From contig CADBIU010000014.1 in the NCBI GenBank assembly GCA_902794825.1, positions 1 to 64,000 of the forward strand: a stretch of 64,000 nt of DNA, written 5' to 3'. Source of the DNA: an uncultured Lachnospiraceae bacterium (GTDB taxonomy: Bacteria; Bacillota; Clostridia; Lachnospirales; Lachnospiraceae). This document shows, one piece after another, positions 1 to 6,604 of the stretch (position 1 is the first letter of the stretch; each line of letters begins with the position of its first letter). Position numbers and translations under genes: made by a program. The notes under the pieces are model-generated. The model was not told where the DNA came from and made no database searches. It was given only the letters and a program-made list of their open reading frames with translations.

Positions 1-92
1 GTGCGCTTGGTCACGCCGGTCATTTCAGCCAGCCGGTCCTGGGAATATCCGTTCCTGATCCTCAGCTCTCTTACCTTTTCTCCGAAAGTCAT
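1..92 (-). CDS. XRE-family helix-turn-helix regulator (5' part only)
   Basis: Only the first 30 codons are inside the window; the gene runs off the left edge. The N-terminus reads MTFGEKVRELR, then a segment NGYSQDRLAEMTGVTKR typical of the first helices of a Cro/C1-type HTH. The start is the ATG at 92-90 rather than the in-frame ATG at 110-108, because an AAGGAGAAAGGG ribosome site lies just before the inner ATG. It is divergent from the Y-family polymerase. The intergenic region holds four AGGAAATT elements that this protein may bind (inference). Its C-terminal part, which would show whether it is a SOS-cleavable or protease-sensitive repressor, cannot be seen. Confidence 0.8.
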   Translation of the reverse strand, partial: MTFGEKVRELRIRNGYSQDRLAEMTGVTKR

Positions 93-151
93 GATCCCTT
101 TCTCCTTCATTGCGTCCGCAGGATCCCTGCGGATGCAAAAATACACACAAG

Positions 152-168
152 AGGAAATTTAATTTCCT
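152..168. promoter_or_regulatory. Palindromic candidate operator AGGAAATT-T-AATTTCCT
   Basis: A perfect inverted repeat with a one-base centre, about 60 bases in front of the XRE regulator start. The same AGGAAATT half-site recurs at 251-258 and 271-278. The placement suggests autoregulation by the divergent XRE protein; the binding itself is inference. Confidence 0.6.
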
Positions 169-212
169 TAATTGTATCTGCCGTTTCCGGGTGTGTCAAC
201 ACGAAAAACCCC

Positions 213-241
213 TTGACACGAATATACGTTCGAAATATACT
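213..241 (+). promoter_or_regulatory. SOS (LexA-type) promoter of the Y-family polymerase
   Basis: A -35 box TTGACA (213-218) and a -10 box TATACT (236-241) are separated by exactly 17 bases. The spacer contains CGAATATACGTTCG (219-232), one base away from the Gram-positive LexA box CGAAC-N4-GTTCG. A repressor bound there would cover the promoter. This fits damage induction of the downstream polymerase. Confidence 0.8.
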
Positions 242-250
242 GTTTGCAAG

Positions 251-278
251 AGGAAATTAAAATTCTGAAAAGGAAATT
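251..278 (+). promoter_or_regulatory. Two direct AGGAAATT elements downstream of the SOS promoter
   Basis: AGGAAATT occurs at 251-258 and again at 271-278, a 20-base period (about two helical turns). Both copies lie just after the -10 box, where a bound protein would block transcription. They match the arms of the palindrome at 152-168, so one regulator may see both promoters. Confidence 0.5.
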
Positions 279-332
279 GAAACACATGCGGAAGCGGTTT
301 CACAATCTGCTTCCGGAACAAAGGCAGAGACT

Positions 333-1595
333 ATGGACAGAGTGATACTGCACTCGGACTGCAACTGCTTCTACGCCAGCGTGGAGATGCTCCACCACCC
401 TGAACTGGACGGAAAGCCGCTGGCAGTCGGAGGGGATCCGGAGCAGAGACACGGGATCATCCTGACAGCCAATTACATAGCGAAGAGAGCCGGAGTGAAG
501 ACAGGGGAGGCCCTGTGGCAGGCGAGGCAGGCATGTCCCGGGCTGATCATTCTTCCCCCCAGAATGGATCTGTATATGCGCTTTTCGGAGCAGGCGAGGG
601 AGATCTACAGAGAGTATTCGGATCTTGTGGAACCCTATGGCCTGGACGAGTGCTGGATAGACTGCACGCAGAGCGGGGAATGCTTTGGAAGCGGACTCGA
701 GCTGGCGGCGCGGATCTCGGACCGGATCCGGCGGGAGCTTGGGATCACGGTGAGTATAGGCGTCAGCTGGAACAAGGTCTTTGCCAAGTTCGGATCGGAC
801 TACAGAAAGCCGGACGCCATTACAGTAATCGACAGGGACAACTACAGGCATATTGTCTGGGAGAGCCCGGTATCGGACCTTCTCTTCGTAGGAAGAGCGA
901 CACAGCGCAAGCTTTACCGGTACGGGATCCTGACGATCGGAGATCTTGCCGGGACAGATCCGTTCTTTCTGCAGAGCGTTTTCGGGAAGATCGGACTGGT
1001 CCTCTCGGCTTTTGCCAGAGGAGAGGACCGGACCCCGGTGGCAGCCGACGGCAGTGAAATCCCGGTGAAGAGCATCGGGAACAGCACTACTACGCCGAGG
1101 GACCTGACGACGGAACAGGATGTGAAGATGGTCGTATATATGCTGGCGGAGAGCGTGGCTTCCCGGCTGCGCAGGCACGGCTTTGCGGGAGATGTGGTGG
1201 AGATCTATGTCAGAGACGGCGAACTGCGCGGATTTTCGAGACAGCACAAGGTGGATATGCCCACCAATATCTCTGAAGAGATCGCCCGGGAGGCGATGAG
1301 GCTCTTCAAGGAGAACTACAGCTGGGAGCGGCCGGTCCGCAGTATCGGAGTCAGGGTCACCCATCTGAAGATGGAGGACCATCCGTACCAGATCAGCCTT
1401 TTTACAAGCCCGGAGTGGAGAGAGAAGCAGCTGAAAGCGGATCTTGCGGTGGACGAGATCAGGGACAGATTCGGGTTTCAGGCGGTGCGCAGGGGACTCA
1501 TGCACATAGATACGAAGTTATCGGCGGATGACGCCGAAACTCATGTCGTTCACCCGCACGGATACTTTGAAAGAGGGAACAGGAGCGGGGTGTGA
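333..1595 (+). CDS. dinB: Y-family translesion DNA polymerase (DinB/UmuC type)
   Basis: A 420-residue lesion-bypass DNA polymerase of the DNA polymerase IV / UmuC family. Visible features: the N-terminal metal-binding segment SDCNCFYASVE with Asp9, the palm motif YGLDECWID with the Asp105-Glu106 pair, the little-finger domain in the last third, and a beta-clamp binding motif QISLF at 353-357. The length is usual for the family. The promoter carries a near-perfect LexA box, so expression in the SOS response is likely. A small gene follows at 1658 and may be a functional partner. I cannot tell from the sequence whether this copy is the housekeeping Pol IV or an accessory UmuC-like enzyme. Confidence 0.93.
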   Translation: MDRVILHSDCNCFYASVEMLHHPELDGKPLAVGGDPEQRHGIILTANYIAKRAGVKTGEALWQARQACPGLIILPPRMDLYMRFSEQAREIYREYSDLVEPYGLDECWIDCTQSGECFGSGLELAARISDRIRRELGITVSIGVSWNKVFAKFGSDYRKPDAITVIDRDNYRHIVWESPVSDLLFVGRATQRKLYRYGILTIGDLAGTDPFFLQSVFGKIGLVLSAFARGEDRTPVAADGSEIPVKSIGNSTTTPRDLTTEQDVKMVVYMLAESVASRLRRHGFAGDVVEIYVRDGELRGFSRQHKVDMPTNISEEIAREAMRLFKENYSWERPVRSIGVRVTHLKMEDHPYQISLFTSPEWREKQLKADLAVDEIRDRFGFQAVRRGLMHIDTKLSADDAETHVVHPHGYFERGNRSGV

Positions 1596-1657
1596 CGTCG
1601 GAGAGGGGAGCCGGGATATAACAGTATATATAAATCTGAGACGGGAGGGATAAGGAG

Positions 1658-2053
1658 ATGCCTCACACAGATACGAATGTCAGCAGGGATGCCCTGCGCA
1701 GCTATGGAATGCAGCCGGCCAGGAGACTGAGCGGAGAACGCGGGAATAAGGATCAGGAAAGAGGAGGGACGATCAGAATCTACAGCGATGGGGAAGCCGA
1801 CGGCTTTGAGATCAATCCGGCGAAGGTTTACGTGGATGTGCTCGCGGAGTTCAGCCGTGAAGGATTCTTAAGGCCCTGCAGGATCACATGGGAAGACGGG
1901 AGAAAGTATACGATAGACCGGGTAAAGAAGTGCGAGCGCCGGGCCAGCCGCAAGGCGGGCGGGATGGGACTCATGTATACCTGTATGGTGGAGGGACAGG
2001 AAGTGAATCTTTTCTATGAGGAAAATCAGAGGTGGTTTGTGACAAGAAAATAA
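1658..2053 (+). CDS. Small protein of unknown function downstream of the Y-family polymerase
   Basis: 131 residues, no signal peptide or membrane segment. The N-terminal 45 residues are polar and probably flexible. The C-terminal 80 residues look like a compact beta-rich domain with aromatic and basic residues (segments RPCRITWEDGRKY, GGMGLMYTCMV, RWFVTRK). Small proteins with a W-x-G-x-Y pattern of this sort are found beside Y-family polymerases, as in the DUF6504 type; the resemblance here is by eye only. The start ATG is preceded by GGGAGGGATAAGGAG. It lies 62 bases after the polymerase with no visible terminator, so co-transcription from the SOS promoter is likely. Confidence 0.7.
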   Translation: MPHTDTNVSRDALRSYGMQPARRLSGERGNKDQERGGTIRIYSDGEADGFEINPAKVYVDVLAEFSREGFLRPCRITWEDGRKYTIDRVKKCERRASRKAGGMGLMYTCMVEGQEVNLFYEENQRWFVTRK

Positions 2054-2088
2054 AATATTTCTTTTTAATTACAAAATGTTTCTAAAAT

Positions 2089-2108
2089 TGTTACGAATGT
2101 GTTATACT
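2089..2108 (+). promoter_or_regulatory. WalR (YycF)-type box and -10 element before the NlpC/P60 gene
   Basis: TGTTAC-GAATG-TGTTAT at 2089-2105 matches the Gram-positive WalR consensus TGTWAH-N5-TGTWAH in full. It overlaps a good -10 box TATACT (2103-2108); no good -35 is present, as is common at activated promoters. WalRK governs cell-wall hydrolase genes in Firmicutes, which fits the next gene. Confidence 0.6.
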
Positions 2109-2162
2109 CTTTGTAAATGATTAATCAAACAGCCCATATACGGACAATACGGAGAGTATATT

Positions 2163-3290
2163 ATGAAGATCAGATTTGCAGCAATTATAGGAATGGTCCT
2201 GATCCTGGCGTCGGCAGCAGTGCCCGCGCAGGCGGCTGCGGCGGGAACAATTCCGGCGTCGGATTCCGCCAAGGCAGGCAGCGTTGTGCGGGAGGGTGTA
2301 TCTTACGCTGATCTCGCGAGTGAATTCCGAAGTCTCGGTAACGGATGGCATTATAGAAACGGAGCCTGGTACTACGTGCGCGGCGGAAAGGCTGTCACAG
2401 GCTGGCTGAAAACCGGCGGCACATGGTATTATCTGGGATCAAACGGGAAGATGAAGACCGGCTGGCTGAAGTACAACGGTGAATGGTATTATCTGGACAG
2501 CAGCGGAGCTATGAGGACCGGCTGGGTGAAGGATAGAAATACATGGTATTACCTGGCGTCTTACGGCGGCATGAGGACCGGCTGGGTCAAGGACAAAGGC
2601 AAATGGTACTTTTTGGACAGCAGCGGAGCTATGAGGACCGGATGGGTGCTGAGCAAGGGCCTGTGGTATTATATGGACGGCAGCGGTGCTATGAAGACCG
2701 GCTGGGTGAAGGACAGAGGCAAGCTGTACTACCTGACGGCGGCCGGCGCCATGAAGACCGGCTGGCTGAAGACAGGCGGCAAGACATATTATCTGACAGG
2801 CAGCGGAGCCGCGCAGACCGGCTGGCTCACGATAAGCGGGAAGAAGTACTATTTTGACCAGAACGGCGTGCTCGACGCAAGTAAGACGCAGGATGTCAGC
2901 GCCGCAGCGGCGGAGAGCGATAAGGCGAAGACAGTGAAGACTAAGGGCGAGATGGTAGCGGAGTACGCGCTGCAGTTTGTGGGAAACCCCTATGTGTACG
3001 GCGGCTGCAGTCTCACTAAGGGAACAGACTGCTCCGGATTTGTAATGCTGATCTATCGCAACTTCGGAGTGAGCCTTCCGCATTATGACGCGGCGATCCG
3101 GACGAAGGGAAAGAGCGTCGCATCTCTCGCGGAGGCAAAGGCAGGAGATATTATCTGCTATTACGGACATGTAGCTATTTATCTGGGTGACGGAAGGATC
3201 GTTCACGCATCCAACAGCAGAGACGGCATCAAGATCAGTGAGAGGGCCGATTACAGGACGATCGCGGGGATCCGCAGGATCTTTGATTAA
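2163..3290 (+). CDS. Secreted NlpC/P60 cell-wall hydrolase with nine wall-binding repeats
   Basis: 375 residues. A signal peptide ends near residue 24 (AQA-A). Nine repeats of about 20 residues (roughly 61-240), each of the form GW-x-K-x-x-G-x-WYYL-x-x-x-GAM-x-T, are the choline-binding / cell-wall-binding type. After a short linker comes an NlpC/P60 papain-like domain (about 262-375) with Cys290 in DCSGF, His336 in GHVAIYLG and His348 in IVHAS as likely catalytic residues. The family cleaves peptidoglycan stem peptides, so this is probably an autolysin or remodelling endopeptidase outside the cell. The repeats may hold it to teichoic acid or another wall glycan; the ligand is unknown. The lipoprotein RNase gene starts only 12 bases after the stop. 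Confidence 0.93.
   Translation: MKIRFAAIIGMVLILASAAVPAQAAAAGTIPASDSAKAGSVVREGVSYADLASEFRSLGNGWHYRNGAWYYVRGGKAVTGWLKTGGTWYYLGSNGKMKTGWLKYNGEWYYLDSSGAMRTGWVKDRNTWYYLASYGGMRTGWVKDKGKWYFLDSSGAMRTGWVLSKGLWYYMDGSGAMKTGWVKDRGKLYYLTAAGAMKTGWLKTGGKTYYLTGSGAAQTGWLTISGKKYYFDQNGVLDASKTQDVSAAAAESDKAKTVKTKGEMVAEYALQFVGNPYVYGGCSLTKGTDCSGFVMLIYRNFGVSLPHYDAAIRTKGKSVASLAEAKAGDIICYYGHVAIYLGDGRIVHASNSRDGIKISERADYRTIAGIRRIFD
2341..2880 (+). repeat. Tandem 60-base repeats coding for wall-binding modules
   Basis: About nine tandem units of 60 bases inside the NlpC/P60 gene, most clearly recognised by the recurring ATGAAGACCGGCTGG or ATGAGGACCGGCTGG at the unit junction. The copies keep the reading frame, so loss or gain of a unit would only change the number of modules. 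Confidence 0.85.
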
Positions 3291-3302
3291 CGGAGGGCTG
3301 TC

Positions 3303-3914
3303 ATGAAGAAGAGGAATAGGAGCCTGTGGCTGGTCCTGCTGCTGACAGCGGTGCTTGCGCTCGGACTTCTGACGGGCTGCCGGAAAGGCAGCGCGCAGGG
3401 ACAGGATAATTCCGCCGCGCTGCACAGTACCGCTTCCGAAGCGCAGGCGCTGCAGAGCGGCGAAGAAGACAATGGCCGGGACCAGGAACTGATCCTCTAC
3501 GATGACGATGACTTTCAGGACAGCGTGTATGCCGAGGATGAAGAGCAGCCGGAGGAAGAAGGGGAATCAGTTCAGACGGCGGCTGTCGACGAAAACGGCA
3601 GTTACACGACGAAAGATGACGTGGCGCTGTATATCCACACATACGGAAAGCTTCCGCCCAATTTCATCACCAAAAAAGAGGCGCAGAAGCTGGGCTGGTC
3701 AGGGGGATCCCTGGAGCCGTATGCACCGGGAAAGTGCATCGGCGGCAATTACTTCGGCAATTACGAAGGAGTCCTGCCGGACGGAAACTACAGAGAATGC
3801 GACATAGATACACTGGGGAAGAAGAGCCGGGGCGCGAAGCGGATCATATATTCCGACGACGGAAGGATATACTATACGGATGACCACTATAAGTCATTTA
3901 CGCAGCTGTATTAA
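3303..3914 (+). CDS. Barnase-like ribonuclease anchored as a lipoprotein
   Basis: 203 residues. A lipoprotein signal with lipobox LLTGC puts the modified cysteine at residue 26. Residues 27-100 form a long acidic, probably disordered linker. The last 100 residues match the guanyl-specific RNase barnase: DDVALYIHTYGKLPPNFIT, KKEAQKLGW, APGKCIGG, YRECDID, KRIIYSDD and TDDHYKSF. The expected catalytic residues are present: Glu165 (barnase Glu73), Arg176 and Arg180 (Arg83, Arg87) and His195 (His102). It should be an active endoribonuclease on the outer face of the membrane or shed from it. A barstar-like gene follows at 3945. The start has a GGAGGG site. Role may be RNA scavenging or attack on neighbours; neither is shown. 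Confidence 0.93.
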   Translation: MKKRNRSLWLVLLLTAVLALGLLTGCRKGSAQGQDNSAALHSTASEAQALQSGEEDNGRDQELILYDDDDFQDSVYAEDEEQPEEEGESVQTAAVDENGSYTTKDDVALYIHTYGKLPPNFITKKEAQKLGWSGGSLEPYAPGKCIGGNYFGNYEGVLPDGNYRECDIDTLGKKSRGAKRIIYSDDGRIYYTDDHYKSFTQLY

Positions 3915-3944
3915 AAGAGGATCCGGGAGAAGGAGCGGCCGATC

Positions 3945-4226
3945 ATGAGCAATTGTTATTATGTAGACCTGACGGGAGTGGAGAACCGCACAGAACTCCA
4001 TGACCGCATCGAACAGGGGCTTCCGGTTCCGGAATGGTACGGGAGAAATCTGGATGCGCTTTATGATGTGCTGACAGAGCCTGAATTCGGCGGGGACTGC
4101 CTGATATGCTTCACCGGATGCGAGGAATTCAGGGAAAGGATGCCGAGGTACCTGGAAGCTATGAGACAGGTGTGTAAGGCGGCAAGTGAAGAGAATCCGG
4201 GGCTTTATGTTGAATTTTTGGATTGA
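3945..4226 (+). CDS. Barstar-like ribonuclease inhibitor
   Basis: 93 residues, cytoplasmic, about the size of barstar (90). The diagnostic segment PEWYGRNLDALYD contains Asp37 and Asp41, which correspond to barstar Asp35 and Asp39 that plug the barnase active site; the intervening Trp of barstar is Tyr here. It lies 30 bases after the barnase-like gene with an AAGGAG ribosome site, so it should protect the cell from RNase that folds before export. Confident as a family call; specificity for this RNase is inferred from adjacency. Confidence 0.93.
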   Translation: MSNCYYVDLTGVENRTELHDRIEQGLPVPEWYGRNLDALYDVLTEPEFGGDCLICFTGCEEFRERMPRYLEAMRQVCKAASEENPGLYVEFLD

Positions 4227-4239
4227 GAGGTGGTTTTTC

Positions 4240-4959
4240 GTGCAGAGTGAACGCGTGGTGGTCATCACGGATATCCATGGCTGCTTTGATGAGTGCAGAA
4301 GACTGTTGGAAAAACTGGATTTCGACAGTACCCGCGACAGACTGATCAACCTTGGAGATACGATCGACCGTGGCCCGAAGATCTACGAGGTGTTTAAATT
4401 CCTTCGCGATCTTAAGGAGGAGATGGGAGACAGTTGTGTCCTTATCCGGGGAAACCATGAACAGATGATGCTGGATGCCACGAAAGATTCTCCAAACAGG
4501 AGAAACTATAAAGACCTGTGGTACTTGAACAGCGGTGAAAAGACTGTGTTCGCATTCATAAATCACAAGCACAAGATCTCTGAGTATCGGGACTGGTACG
4601 AGCAGATGCCTTATTATTACGCGGATGACAGATTTCAGTGTGCACACGCGTGTATGAAGGATGAGGATCCGGAGAAGAACACGATAGAGACTCTTATCTG
4701 GGGACGAGACACAGACTATGAGGGAAAACTCCTGCTGACAGGACATACTCCTTACAAGGTGCCGCTCTATTTCTTCGGAGACTCTCCGGTAGGGGAGATC
4801 ACGGAGGGAATGTGGGGCAGGCTTCCTGCAAAGGGAATGATCGCTTTGGACACAGGGTGCGTGTTCGGCAACAGGCTGACGGGCATGGTGATCGAGGGAG
4901 ACAGATTTAAAGTTGAGTCTGTCGAATCGACGATTAATTCAAACAGATTTCGCTGGTGA
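4240..4959 (+). CDS. Calcineurin-like metallophosphatase (PrpE/ApaH/PPP type)
   Basis: 239 residues. Shows the three metal-binding motifs of PPP-type phosphoesterases in order: ITDIHGCF, NLGDTIDRGP and IRGNHEQM, plus a later GHTPYK. The family includes bacterial Ser/Thr protein phosphatases and diadenosine tetraphosphate hydrolases; the substrate cannot be chosen here. I place the start at GTG 4240, giving MQSERVVVITDIHG, with a GAGAGG site 9 bases upstream. The longer in-frame ATG at 4186 would lie inside the barstar gene. It is the last gene of the run that starts at 2163 and ends at a clear terminator. Confidence 0.88.
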   Translation: MQSERVVVITDIHGCFDECRRLLEKLDFDSTRDRLINLGDTIDRGPKIYEVFKFLRDLKEEMGDSCVLIRGNHEQMMLDATKDSPNRRNYKDLWYLNSGEKTVFAFINHKHKISEYRDWYEQMPYYYADDRFQCAHACMKDEDPEKNTIETLIWGRDTDYEGKLLLTGHTPYKVPLYFFGDSPVGEITEGMWGRLPAKGMIALDTGCVFGNRLTGMVIEGDRFKVESVESTINSNRFRW

Positions 4960-5010
4960 TAAGGGAGAGATCACCGGTCGTTACGGGAGAGATTACGTAA
5001 GATAAAGGAA

Positions 5011-5051
5011 CTGCCGCACCAGGAAATGATTTTCCGGTGCGGCAGCCTTTT
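5011..5051. terminator. Rho-independent terminator, likely bidirectional
   Basis: Perfect 10-bp stem CTGCCGCACC / GGTGCGGCAG followed by CCTTTTTAG. It sits between the phosphatase gene and the convergent metY gene. Confidence 0.85.
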
Positions 5052-5083
5052 TAGTGATCTGTGAATGCCAGGAAGCCCGGGGG

Positions 5084-6352
5084 TCAGGCCAGTGCCTGCT
5101 CAATATCGGCAATGATATCATTGACATTCTCAATGCCGACGGAAAGACGGATCAGGTCCGGTCCCACGCCGCCTGCGATAAGCTCTTCGTCGGTGAGCTG
5201 GCGGTGTGTGGAATTGGCGGGGTGAAGAATGCAGGTGTGAGCGTCGGCAACGTGTGTCGCGATCATTGCGACCTTGAGTTTCTTCATAAACGCCTCCGCG
5301 GCAGATCTTCCGCCCTTGAGGCCGAAGGAGATGACGCCGCAGGTTCCGTTCGGCATATACTTCTTAGCTCTCTCGTAATATTTGTCGCCGGGGAGACCGG
5401 GATAAGTCACCCATGCCACTTTGTCATGGCCGCTGAGATATCCTGCGACCTTCTGCGCGTTCTCGCAGTGCCTGGGTACGCGCACAGCCAGAGACTCGAT
5501 GCCGAGGTTTAAAAGAAAAGCGTTCATGGGAGCCTGAATGGATCCGAAATCTCTCATGAGCTGTGCGGTGCACTTCGTGATGAAAGCGCCGCCAAGACCG
5601 AATTTCTCGGCGTATGTGATGCCATGATAGGACGCATCGGGAGTAGTGAGGCCGGGGAACTTGTCAGCGTGTGCCATCCAGTCGAATTTGCCGCCGTCAA
5701 TAATGGCACCGCCTACGGTTGCGTCGTGTCCGTCCAGATACTTGGTCGTGGAGTGGGTGACGATGTCAGCGCCCCATTCGATCGGCCTGCAGTTAATGGG
5801 AGTGGCAAAGGTGTTGTCTACGATGAGCGGTACGCCGTGCGCGTGCGCTGCCTTTGCGAAGCGCTCGATATCAAAGACAACGAGGGCGGGGTTAGCGATG
5901 GTCTCGCCGAAAACAGCCTTGGTGTTGGGGCGGAAAGCCTTTTCGAGCTCTTCGTCGCTGCAGTCAGGATCGACGAAAGTGAATTCGATGCCCATCTTGC
6001 GCATTGTGACATTGAAAAGGTTGAAAGTACCCCCGTAGATGGTAGACGCGCTCACAATGTGATCGCCGCAGGTCGCGATATTAAAAACGCTGAAGAAGTT
6101 GGCCGCCTGGCCTGAAGAGGTCAGCATACCGGCAGTACCGCCTTCGAGCGCGGCGAGCTTGGCTGCCACCATATCGTTGGTGGGATTCTGAAGACGGGTA
6201 TAGAAATAACCGGAAGCTTCCAGATCGAACAGCTTGCCCATATCCTCGCTGGTATCGTATTTAAAGGTTGTGCTCTGAATGATCGGGATCATTCTGGATT
6301 CGCCGTTTTTAGGTGAATAACCGGCTTGAATGCACATTGTTTCTCTTTCCAT
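5084..6352 (-). CDS. metY: O-acetylhomoserine sulfhydrylase (MetY-type, Cys/Met metabolism PLP enzyme)
   Basis: 422 residues, the usual size of O-acetylhomoserine aminocarboxypropyltransferases. It would make homocysteine from O-acetylhomoserine and sulfide, with pyridoxal phosphate bound to Lys204 in HSTTKYLDGH. Other family segments: IPIIQSTTF, the tyrosine-bearing FYTRLQNPT, SSGQAANF, and LIVDNTFATP with the cofactor-binding Asp. The start has a GGAGGT site. Related cystathionine gamma-synthases and lyases are shorter (about 380-400) and lack the insert region, which favours MetY. No SAM riboswitch was found in front of it. Confidence 0.9.
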   Translation of the reverse strand: MERETMCIQAGYSPKNGESRMIPIIQSTTFKYDTSEDMGKLFDLEASGYFYTRLQNPTNDMVAAKLAALEGGTAGMLTSSGQAANFFSVFNIATCGDHIVSASTIYGGTFNLFNVTMRKMGIEFTFVDPDCSDEELEKAFRPNTKAVFGETIANPALVVFDIERFAKAAHAHGVPLIVDNTFATPINCRPIEWGADIVTHSTTKYLDGHDATVGGAIIDGGKFDWMAHADKFPGLTTPDASYHGITYAEKFGLGGAFITKCTAQLMRDFGSIQAPMNAFLLNLGIESLAVRVPRHCENAQKVAGYLSGHDKVAWVTYPGLPGDKYYERAKKYMPNGTCGVISFGLKGGRSAAEAFMKKLKVAMIATHVADAHTCILHPANSTHRQLTDEELIAGGVGPDLIRLSVGIENVNDIIADIEQALA

Positions 6353-6437
6353 TTTTGTTACCTCCGCTGTGAATGGTATTCTCCGTATTCCGGATCTGTT
6401 CTTTATACATCTTAAAAGAAGTCGGGGAGTATGGCAA

Positions 6438-6467
6438 ATACTAATTTCTTCATTTTACATCTGTCAA
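6438..6467 (-). promoter_or_regulatory. Promoter of metY
   Basis: On the reverse strand a perfect TTGACA (6467-6462) is followed after 18 bases by TAGTAT (6443-6438), giving a leader of about 80 bases to the metY start. Called from box matches only. Confidence 0.5.
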
Positions 6468-6526
6468 AAGAGAACCGGAATGTGCTTCGCTCTTACAAGG
6501 ATGAGATTTTCGAAAGAGGGAATTCA

Positions 6527-6555
6527 TTGTCTGGATAAATCGAACATGATATCAT
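6527..6555 (+). promoter_or_regulatory. Promoter of the pyrophosphatase gene
   Basis: TTGTCT (6527-6532), 17-base spacer, TATCAT (6550-6555) with a TG extension just before the -10. The gene start follows 50 bases later with a GGGAGGGG site. Confidence 0.5.
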
Positions 6556-6604
6556 TAAGTTATAAACAGCAGCAGCTCTTAACCGAATTGCCGGGAGGGG
6601 ATAT

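Noticed and set aside
300..1505. Long reverse-strand open frame (401 codons) opposite the polymerase
   Set aside because: It is antisense to a clear Y-family polymerase and has no recognisable domain or ribosome site.
2341..2880. Regular 60-base repeats that might be read as a CRISPR-like array
   Set aside because: The whole unit repeats without unique spacers, keeps an open frame and codes for wall-binding modules.
6353..6604. Possible SAM riboswitch before metY
   Set aside because: The conserved S-box core segments are not present on the reverse strand.
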